A stretch of 23,533 bases of DNA from Halocafeteria seosinensis (Eukaryota > Sar > Bigyra > Bicosoecida). A model generated the notes under the pieces. That model did not search any database, was not told where the DNA came from, and was given only the letters and a program-made list of their open reading frames with translations. Below, one piece after another: positions 1 to 9,286 of this stretch; the stretch's first letter is position 1; each line of letters starts with the position of its first letter. Location of the stretch: contig LVLI01001245.1 in NCBI GenBank assembly GCA_001687465.1, positions 1 to 23,533 of the forward strand, read 5' to 3'. Position numbers and translations under genes: made by a program.

Positions 1-830
<830 letters not shown>

Positions 831-877
831 ACAAGGTGTTCAAGTCACCTTATCTAACCATCTTAGCTATCCCAAAC

Positions 878-894
878 GGTGTTTTATAAACACC
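878..894 (+). terminator. Candidate histone mRNA 3' stem-loop
   Basis: Perfect inverted repeat GGTGTTT-TAT-AAACACC, 47 nt after the H4 stop. It can also be read as a 6-bp stem with a 5-nt loop. It is preceded by CCCAAAC and followed by ACCTA. The metazoan element recognised by SLBP is a 6-bp stem starting GG and ending CC with a 4-nt U-rich loop, flanked by CAAA and ACCCA; stem polarity, flanks and distance all agree. The stem interior and the loop length differ, and no purine-rich downstream element is evident. A weaker perfect 6-bp hairpin with a 7-nt loop (833-851) lies just upstream. Confidence 0.45.
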
Positions 895-997
895 ACCTAT
901 TTTGCTAAATAAGTGCTTCTTACAAAGTACTGTTTTTTCTTAATTTCAAAATACCGGTCGTACATTTAATTTTAAGTCGGTCGATACCTTCCTTCGG

Positions 998-2709
998 TCA
1001 AGTGGATAATGCGCCAGCAACTGTCGAGCAATTGAACATATCACTGCCGTGGCCATAATTATAAATGCGCTTCAACTTCATAGGACGAGCTTCGAAATGC
1101 TCATAGCAAGGATATCCCGACTGCTTCGCAATATCCTGGTTCTCAAATGATAATTCCGCAGCAGTTTCAGCAGGCAAAGAGTATACCATTGTTTGGCATG
1201 ACATTGTTGCGCGGCTTGTTCTAATATTGCTCCCACTGTGCCTCTCAGTTGTGCCAAGCCCGAACAAGGAGTCATCCGATACTATAGGGATATCAACATT
1301 GCGTCTCCCACACTCGCATTTTATGAAGTGGGCCATGCTTCCTTTCATCAAACTACTGTTCGTTGCTAAGAAGAGTATAGGCGAAGATTCCTGCCCATCC
1401 AGGATGGTAGCAACTCGTGACTTTAAAGAAACTTGATCTAATATGACGTCCACGCTTTCGTTTCGTTCAGAAACACTCAATAATTGCCCTTTGTTTTCAA
1501 CTTTTTCCTGCCAGTAGTCATTTATCCACGTGAAATTCGTTTCTGAGAAGTGAATTAGTTTCTTTGCGGACTGACAGGCGAATACTATAGACGGGGCAGA
1601 GTTCCTCCCAGAAAAATACCTGCGAATTCCACCAATATAAATTTTTTCATCGCCACTTACATACGTTCAAGAAATACATAGCTTTACCTGTTAAAACAAT
1701 GTAGCATATCTAATGACCAAGGGTGAGGTTCCGTTGTTACCAAAACGATGCGATGCTTCTGCAATTTTTTGTCTAAAGACGCTAACGCATCCGCCAATGA
1801 ATTTGGGCCTCGATCAGACAGTAGACCGCTCTGGTATTTCCTCGTGAAGACACAAGAGGGATATGAGTCCTTATTCTCCCTGTCGAATATGCTGCGTAAC
1901 GGGATGAAGTGGTCGCATTCAGCACATAAATGTGGCAGTGTGGGCGAGGAGAAAACTGTGACTACCTCTGAGCCGGAACAAAGCTGCCACTGTACAGCTC
2001 CAGGAATATATCCACCATCGCAAGGACGTACAAAAAGCATGCTAAAAACGCGTTTTTCTACAGATTCCGCTATCCTTGCAATTTGCAGCGGATACCTTTC
2101 ACCGCGATTCACTACTGTAACACATCTTTGAAACGCGAAAACATCGACCGGAGCGAAATTGGCCTGTGGCATCGACGTGTTTTGCATTCTCTTCTCAGAT
2201 TGACTGGTGGTCCCATTCATGTCCGTGTCATCTTCTTCCGTTGTATGGCCACTAGTGGAGTCCTTCGAAAACACGAGGAACCCATTCACCAGACTAGCAT
2301 TTCGTGTCACAAAGAGATCTTCGTCCGTCTCCTTGTTCTCTCGGGGTTGCATCCCGATGCTAACATACTCTTGCATGAAGGCAATTGCCGCTTGCTTGAC
2401 AGGTCGTGTCATCAGTATTTCGCCATCGAATGTCGGTTCCTCCAAAGCTCTTCCCCCAGTTGCCGCCTTTTGACGTTCAGCCTCTCGTAGGAAGAAAGGC
2501 ACCCCCACGGCACCTTCTGGCGTAGAACAGAGTATAGCATCTATGGATTGCGGTGGTATCAGGTACGCTGCTGGACAATGCCACTGAATACGCTGTTCGG
2601 CTTCATTCCAGCTGGGCCATGCATGGCACTCGATCAGGAGACGTCGTCCATTACACTCCACGATCTCGGGACCATCTACGCTGTCGTCCGTGTCCAACTC
2701 ACTACTCAT
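998..2709 (-). CDS. Hypothetical protein, two exons
   Basis: Not recognised. Exon 1 (2709-1688) and exon 2 (1619-998) are joined across a 68-nt intron with donor AG/GTAAAG and acceptor TTCGCAG. The join falls in phase 2 and keeps the frame open, giving 547 residues. Without splicing, exon 1 ends at once in TAA inside the donor. The protein is mixed alpha/beta in character with many Cys and Trp, an acidic Ser/Thr-rich linker in the middle of the exon-1 product (KDSTSGHTTEEDDTDMNG), and no transmembrane helix in the main body. Start choice is uncertain. The ATG at 2709 begins MSSELDTDD. An in-frame ATG at 2805 would add 32 residues with a hydrophobic stretch (CIPWRLYWYTLLSVL) that could be a signal peptide. 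It converges on H4 and lies downstream of CNX2 on the same strand. Conserved splice signals and frame continuity support a real gene. Confidence 0.7.
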
Positions 2710-3532
2710 TGCCTGTTCCAAAGGACATGAAGTAAAAAAATTTGAATGTGACAGCACAGACAGCAGTGTGTACCAATACAACCGCCACGGAATACACAGT
2801 ATCATACACTGCGAGTTGGTCAAGCTTCAGTTGTGGTAGCGCTACTGAAGTTTCGTGAAATATTCGAATGCGACTTCCACAAGCATAGCCAAATATGAAG
2901 ACACGTGTATTTCTATGAGGGGTGTATTCCGTATATGTGAGAGTTAGAGTTGTCTATTGCAGCTGAGAATCTCGAAAAGGACCTCATGTATGTTCATCTG
3001 TCAGGAAGGACGTTCGGGAAGCGTATTGAGCATGCTGCGCGCATAGTTCAATTCCATGAGAGGCAGTGTGCTCTACGGTAGCCTCTACCTGACGACACGG
3101 GCGAGTTCAACTTCTATACCTTAGTTGGTAAGGGTCGAAAAAGGCAGGATAAAAATTTCCTACCATTGTTGGAAGTGTTTCGTTAGATAGCCATAGTATC
3201 TCAAGCTTCTTGGGACATTACGCTGCCGAAGCTGGAACAACGATGATTAAGCATAACATAGTATTTGGGGACATTCGACGTTCCCAGAGTTCAACCCGGT
3301 TAGCCCTCGCGGTTCATTGGGAGTTTGGAAACCCGAGCAATGCTGCTCTTGTCCCTGGAGCTAATCATATCTGATTGGTTCCATCCAGTAGCTACCAATT
3401 AGTGCCCCCATTCATTTTACCCTGCCGATACACACAATGACATTGTGCACTCCCCATAAAACGTCCCACACCGTGTGCCACACGACAGATTCGTCTTTTC
3501 CTGGTTCGCACCATGTAGTGCCACTAAAGCGA
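2710..3532. other. Gene-free spacer with small hairpins
   Basis: 823 bp between the hypothetical gene and the CNX2 stop. It should hold the CNX2 3' UTR and the promoter and leader of the hypothetical gene; an N-terminal extension of that gene may reach 2805. No coding signal is seen from about 2824 to 3532. Local structure includes a 9-bp stem pairing 3371-3379 with 3394-3402 (one G-U) and a hairpin at 3315-3342 with CATTG/CAATG outer arms around GTTTGGAAACCCGAGCA. No tRNA or spliceosomal snRNA was recognised. Confidence 0.5.
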
Positions 3533-5363
3533 TCAGCCTCCTATAGTTGTCATTGGTCGATGGATATCTCTAACATCTGATGATTCTGAAGATTTATTTG
3601 TTGGATTATGCAGAGCGTCGGATATGCCGAAACGATCCCCAAATCCCCCAAGCATCTTGTGCTTCCTTCCAAGGGAACCATGTAGTATCGATAGCAATTC
3701 TTCACGGCTTGCGCCAGACCTTAGGGGATCTCGCAAGTTCGTTTCGTCCGTGCCGAAAAGACAAGTCTGCATAGATTGTAAAATTGTCGAATGCAACGAT
3801 TGAACGTCAGATATAGCAACAGCTGTGTACTCACTTTGAGGAACCCGTCGGCAGTAAGGCGAATGCGGGTGCATCCACCGCAGAAAGGCTTCGACATAGA
3901 CGCGATGAACCCGACAGTTCCGCTAAAACCCGGAACCTGCCATTCGACGGCAGTGGAATAGGGATCCGTGGACTGTAGAAGAAGAAGAAGAAAGTATATC
4001 AAAGTAAAACGGCAGTGACGTAAACAAGTGTTGACGTACGATTTTCTGAATATCCGGAAACTCCTTTTGTATCCGCTGGAGTTGCTCAGAGTACGAAATG
4101 AAACTCGGATCCTCCCAGTCATTCGCAGCAAAAGGCATAAATTCTATGAAGCGAACGTCCACCGGTAGATTTCCTGTGATGCATAGCGCCATAGAGATTC
4201 AGGCGCATCTTCCAAGCGCGCAAATAATTAGTACCACATACGAGTATACTCCACAAAATCTAGAAGTTCATCGTCGTTCACGTTCCTCATGAGCACAACG
4301 TTCACCTGAACAATATAGCGTAACACAATAATAATACTCTTTCCCATACAAGGAATGTACTCGGAGCGAAGACAAAAGCAGCTTACCTTCACCGATTCTA
4401 GTCGTCCCAAATGTTGGATCGCGCTTTCAATAGCATGCATAGTCTTATCATGGGCAGCTTGAGGCCTCCGAGAGATATACGTAAAGCGATCCCTTTTGAG
4501 AGTGTCAAGACTGATATTGATATGCTTCAGGCCAGCATCTACCAGGGGCTGTAGTTTTTTTTCAAGAGTGACACCATTCGTTGTAATCCCTATGTTTGTG
4601 ATGCCTGTACCGAACATCGAGTGCAGTGTAGTATCGCGGGAGTGAGCCTTCTGCCAGTCAGCTTACCTGTTTGCTTTACTGTNTCCTCCACAATCCGTGC
4701 AATATCTGGACGCACGAGTGGTTCGCCTCCCGTGAACCTTACTTTGTTGACACCCGCCGATGCAAAATGCCGAATAAGTTCGATGAGCTCCTCGTGGGAG
4801 AGGAGTTTCTCCTTTTCTGTGAGGTCTACTCCATCTGCCGGCATACAGTATTTGCAGCGGAGGTTACATTTCTGCAATGGAGATCTCACAAGGGTACTCT
4901 GGTTAAACACTCAAGAAGGAATACTGGCAAGTATATGCTTACATACCTCAGTAAGAGAAACGCGCAAGTAGGTGTGTTTCCGGCGAAACTTATCATACAG
5001 ATACTTGTCTGAAGACGGTTTCGGCATTCCTCTTTCGGCATTTGTGGTGTCTTTTTTCGGAGCGGTGCTGCGCTCAACCGAAGGAACAGCTTGAGGTCCG
5101 AAAAAGGCGGCAATGTCCTCTGCAGGGTCCCTTGAACGCAGTTTCTTCCAGGCTTCCTCGCGGCGACTGCTGCGTGTGGACTCCGAAGTTGCAGTTGTAG
5201 CGGGTGCAGCTTGCGCTGTGCTCATGACTCGAATTCCCCTCATCATACACATGCTGGCAGTAGCACTGTATAGCTTATGTGAAGACATGTCGGCACCGCC
5301 TGTAGCAGGAAGCTGAGGTCGACGGCGGCATTTGGAGGCGATAGAGAGGGTTTGTCGTCTCAT
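3533..5363 (-). CDS. CNX2: GTP 3',8-cyclase, molybdenum cofactor biosynthesis (MoaA/MOCS1A/CNX2)
   Basis: Radical SAM enzyme for the first step of molybdopterin synthesis: GTP to 3',8-cyclo-GTP, which MoaC/CNX3 then converts to cPMP. In eukaryotes it is mitochondrial. Seven exons on the minus strand: 5363-4947, 4871-4667, 4604-4387, 4305-4242, 4173-4040, 3972-3835, 3766-3533. The introns are 62-81 nt, all GT-AG, and the product is 469 residues. The N-terminal ~120 residues are Arg/Ser/Ala-rich, fitting a transit peptide. The SAM-cluster motif KCNLRCKYC gives C141, C145, C148; the FTGGEPL, TTNGV and VDVRFIEFMP segments follow. The second 4Fe-4S cluster is C377-x2-C380-x13-C394, inside FCGGCTRIRLTADG. 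The protein ends in the functional Gly-Gly (RPMTTIGG). No MoaC domain is fused. Base 4683 is N, leaving one Asp/Glu codon unresolved. The start is 24 bp from the NAA30 start. Confidence 0.96.
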
Positions 5364-5387
5364 TTCCGGTATCTATGCAAAATATCA
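5364..5387. promoter_or_regulatory. 24-bp gap between divergent start codons (CNX2/NAA30)
   Basis: Only 24 bp separate the two upstream-most ATGs. At least one transcript must therefore start inside the other gene's reading frame, or one protein starts at a later Met. Candidates are the NAA30 ATGs at 5400 and 5442 and internal CNX2 Mets such as the one at about 5288. The bidirectional promoter is inferred; no motif was recognised. Confidence 0.4.
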
Positions 5388-5965
5388 ATGACTCCTGTCA
5401 TGTCAGAGCCCAAGGAGGAGGGTAGTGGAGGTGGAGGGAAGATGAATATACAGTATAGACAATACAGAGATGATAATGATCTGCCCAAGATCATGGAACT
5501 CGTGAGTATGGACCTTTCGGAGCCCTACACCATATTCACATACCGCTATTTCATACACAACTGGCCCTCTTTATGCTATTTAGTACGTGGCAAGGCATGA
5601 TATAGGACTTTGCCTGCTGCTATGACTTCCTTACTGTGTTTATTTGTCTCCAGGCAATGGATGGAGAGACCATTATAGGGACGATTGTATGCAAGGCGGA
5701 GCGTCATAAAGGCAAGATGAGGGGGTATATTGCCATGTTGGCCGTCTCCCATGAATACCGCAAGCAAGGCATTGGGAGCCATCTTGTCAGTGTAGTGCTC
5801 TCTCAAATGGCGCAGTCCTGTGACGAAATCGTACTGGAAGCGGAAAGCACCAATAAGGGAGCTCTTCGACTCTACGAAAATCTAGGCTTTTTACGAGCGA
5901 AACTGCTACCGAAATATTATCTCAACGGCAATGATGCGTACCGACTCAAACTGTGGCTCCGATGA
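5388..5965 (+). CDS. NAA30: N-alpha-acetyltransferase 30 (NatC catalytic subunit)
   Basis: GNAT-fold enzyme that acetylates N-terminal Met followed by a hydrophobic residue. It normally works on ribosomes with NAA35 and NAA38. Two exons, 5388-5582 and 5654-5965, are separated by a 71-nt intron (GTACGT ... TCTCCAG), giving 168 residues, close to yeast Mak3 and lacking the long N-terminal extension of animal NAA30. Family blocks are easy to follow: DLSEPYTIFTYRYFIHNWP, then IGTIVCKAERHKGKMRGYIAM, the acetyl-CoA loop YRKQGIG (about residues 100-106), EIVLEAESTNKGALRLYENLGF and the C-terminal YYLNGNDAYRLKLWLR. The ATG at 5388 gives a short Gly/Glu-rich leader; the ATGs at 5400 and 5442 are alternatives and none affects the catalytic domain. 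It is divergent from CNX2 and converges on the DDX42-like gene, with 73 bp between stops. Confidence 0.96.
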
Positions 5966-6038
5966 GGTTAGACAGGGAACGGAACTCCATGAGGATACTC
6001 TAAACTGAGAAAGAATGAGAAAATTGTAGTTGTACCAT

Positions 6039-8911
6039 TTAGTACTTGACGCCTTTAACGTAGAGAGAGTTCCCCGAGGGCACCAAACCCCTTTGTAAAG
6101 CGCTCTCCCGAGCTTGCTGGCTCGCAGCCTGGACAGCAGCCGCCAAAGATTCGGATTTGCCACCTAGCTTTTGGTTATTGTCACTCGTTTGCGCAGTGTC
6201 TGACGCCACGCTGCTTGGTTCACCCCATCGGGTACGGCGCCGCTTCCGACCCTGGGTTGACTCTGTGTGTTCGGAACTTCCATTCGCATGTTTAGGGGAT
6301 TTCTCTGTATGTTGCTGTTCGAGTAGTCCATGTGATGCTTTCTGGAAAGAGCTCATAAAGTCTGAAGCTGTTCTCGCCTGAACTTGCTTTTTCATTTGTC
6401 CCTGGGCGCTATGCTCCCCGGAAAATACACCTGTGTAACCTGTTTCTTGATGCGTACTCAACTGTCCTCCCGTGTTAAAGCTGGCAGTTACACTCTTCAT
6501 CCCCAATGTTGCCTGTCTCGAACCTACACCTCCCGTGTCCGCAGAAAATCCAATTCCTGCAGTCTTTGGGACCAGAGAATTGTCACTACCTCGAGTTCCT
6601 TGTACGCGCCTACTGGTTCCATCTCTATTTCTGGTTGCTCGAAATTTGGAATCGGTCATAGCTAGTTTTAGCAGTTCGTCCGGAACGCGTTGCTGTGAAT
6701 TCTCAAAGTGTTTCACGAGTTCTCCAGCAAACCATGCCTCTGCACGGGTCACAAGGCTATGCGCGAGTCCAGGATTATAATCGTCAGAGGATTCACCTGC
6801 TAATCGACCTGTTCGGCCGACTCGGTGGATGTGGGTATCAATTTTGCGAGGGGTATCATATGATACCACTGTCTGAACCAAAGGGATATCGAGACCTCTC
6901 GCAGCGATATCCGTAGCTACTAAGACCTGTACGCGTGATGAAGCATTGTCTACACAGCTCTATTTCGTGAGACAATTATCGAGGGGGCTTACTTGAGCGT
7001 TTCCTTTCTTGAATGCACCAACGATTTTTTCTCGGTCTTCTTGATCTTTGTCTCCATGCAAGGCGACCGCCCTCTGAGAGGCTGAGAGCGTCGGAGCAGC
7101 GGACGCCACGACAGCTCCCTTCTCAGAAGATGGCGTTGGGGATTGAGTTGTTCTGGTAGCAGCATTTCTTTGACTAAACCAGTTGCTTATGCTGGTTGCT
7201 AGTTCTTCAGCACCTTCTTTTGAATTGACAAACACCAGTAGTCTCCCGCGGCCCGTTAATTCCGTAAGATGGGATTCTAACCAAGGCCATTTTTCAGAAT
7301 TGTGCTGAAGCACCCACGCATGTTGCTCAATGTTTGGGTTCGCCGAGCCCTTATTTCCGATAGTTATCCGTACGGCGTCCTCTGGACAAGGAAACATCCA
7401 GACAGTATTCTATTGATATGTGCAGCGTGTGCCAACGAGAGAAAACTTACTCTGTAAATTTTGCCGCGCTAGCTTTTCCACTCGGTGACGAAACGTGGCA
7501 GAAAACATGACAGTTTGCCTGTCTGGGCGGATGTTCCGCAAAATCGACACTACTGACTTTTCAAATCCCATTTCCAACTGTGTTTTCATGGGCGAAACCA
7601 GCTTCATGATCAACATATTTAGCCAACATACAAACACACATACACCCGCCTCTTACCATTTTGTCCGCTTCGTCTAAAACTGCCATTGTAACTCTCTGAA
7701 GGTTGGTAGCCTTGTCCTTGATTAAGTCTACCAGCCGCCCCGGAGTTGCTACGACAATCTCTGGGCTCGCTTGCAGCGCCTTCTTTTGCTCCCAGCGACT
7801 TGCTCCTCCGTAGACTGGTACCACTTTAAGATCATATACTTTAGCAAAAGGCTTTATAGTCTGGTATACTTGCTGCACCAGTTCCCTTGTGGGAACCAGT
7901 ATGATGGATATTGGGCCCTCTCCACTTTCAATAACCCTTTGGTCAATGCAGTGAACGCAAACAGGCCAACCATACGCAAGCGTCTTGCCCGAACCGGTCA
8001 TAGCTATTCCTATCATATCTCTCCCACTCATAATGATAGGAAGAGATTGCGCTTGAATCGGTGTAGGTGTTTCGTAGCCATGTCGAGCAATAGCATCTCG
8101 CATTGGCTGTTTCTCAAAATAGACTTGTTGTTTACAACAAACGTGACGAAACATCGGGTAGTAGGTACCATCACAATTGCCATCCAAGGACACTAACCTT
8201 ATCTAGCCCCGATTGCAAGAATTCACTAATCATGTGTGGAACCTTGGGTCCGACGATCTCGATGTTGTGTTGCCGGCGTCTCAAAGCGACATCGGCTGCC
8301 GACAGATTCTTGATAGCTTCTGATACATTATAGAAACACTTCCGAAATGGTTCATAGTCTATCTTGGAATGATCCACGGGAGGAAGCAGGAATTCACTGT
8401 GTCCGCTCAACGACGAAGCATCCTCGGCGTCTTCTTCTGAGAATCGATCTGCCGAGGCACCACACACATATTTACCTCAAAGTCGAATGAACATGCGTGT
8501 ATCACACTCTAGAACACGTACTGGATGATTTAGCAGCCTTCTTGGCCGCCAGTCTCACATCAGCATCAGAGTCCTCATTCGACTGCTGTCCTTGCATTCG
8601 ACGAAATCGAATCAATTCAGCATTGGCATCCTGTATACATACCATATTCACTGTGTATATACGGGTGCTGGGTGGAGGAGACATTGAGCACTCACGCGTT
8701 CACGGTCAAAGCCTTCTCCGGCTGTATACTCCTCATCCAGGTCCCGATGCAGCTGTTTCTGTTTAGTATGCACAGGGTTCTGGGCTGCACTAGCATTTGC
8801 ACTTGCATTCGAGCCGAAAGAAGGAGTGTCCTCTTGATGCGTCTCCTGCTGTTGCTTTGTGACCTCTTCAATTTCGGCCATGAATTGTTCGAAAGGATCA
8901 TCGTGAGCCAT
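6039..8911 (-). CDS. DDX42: DEAD-box ATP-dependent RNA helicase, DDX42 (SF3b125)-like
   Basis: Nuclear RNA helicase of the DDX42/Prp5-like branch, tied to U2 snRNP and early spliceosome assembly. Seven exons on the minus strand: 8911-8696, 8630-8522, 8448-8198, 8112-7657, 7577-7451, 7381-6993, 6926-6039. The introns are 65-85 nt and the product is about 811 residues. The acceptor of intron 3 could instead be the CAG 6 nt further on, removing two residues. The N-terminus ([11 protein letters not shown]) matches the family's D-P-x-x-x-F-M-A motif. Helicase motifs in order: Q motif ETPTPIQ (206-212), I MTGSGKT (230-236), PTREL, TPGRL, DEAD (339-342), [14 protein letters not shown] (520-530) and HRVGRTGR (550-557). 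A tail resembling DDX42 ([10 protein letters not shown]) follows, then a Ser/Gly/Gln-rich C-terminus. Oddities are Met230 in motif I and a low-complexity insert of about 30 residues in the second RecA domain. Confidence 0.94.
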
Positions 8912-9286
8912 CTTCCTCCGGTTCAACCTCTTTACCTATTATTAGTAGTAAAAATCATGTGTACTATTACCACTGGGATTAGGGACTACTGGGTGCAACA
9001 ATCCATACTAGATACCACCATAGGCGGAAAGTGTTGCGTGGAACCGTGACAACGCTAATTCAATCAACGGCGTACAACTACGCAGAAGGGGCTCAAACAC
9101 GAGATCAGACTGACGTGGTGGCATTCATCCATACCGACGGAAACGGTACTTGCGCAAATAGTATGCAAATTCATTTGCATTCAATAACAAGTTATACGAG
9201 AAGTGAAGCAGACAAACGGTCTCGTTTGCACATGATAGTGTACCAAAGGGATAACCTACCTGGTGAGCCTCATTTGGGGAGTGGAC
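8912..9286. other. Spacer between DDX42-like and APC1 genes
   Basis: 375 bp that should contain the 3' UTR of APC1 and the promoter and leader of the helicase gene, both transcribed leftwards. No coding signal is seen. The notable element is a perfect palindromic octamer pair at 9163-9180. Confidence 0.5.
9163..9180. promoter_or_regulatory. Palindromic ATGCAAAT / ATTTGCAT pair
   Basis: Two perfect 8-bp inverted arms, ATGCAAAT and ATTTGCAT, separated by TC, about 250 bp upstream of the helicase ATG. Each arm equals the metazoan octamer element. A dimeric regulator-binding site is inferred only from the symmetry. Confidence 0.35.

Noticed and set aside
1748-2490. Plus-strand open frames inside the hypothetical gene
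   Set aside because: They overlap a longer minus-strand frame that ends in a good splice donor and continues in a second exon; nothing protein-like stands out.
3270-3310. Possible tRNA T-arm (GAGTTCAACCC)
   Set aside because: Flanking bases do not form the 5-bp T stem, and no acceptor, D or anticodon arms could be fitted.
3980-3996. GAA/CTT trinucleotide run
   Set aside because: It is the polypyrimidine tract of a CNX2 intron directly before the TTCTACAG acceptor.
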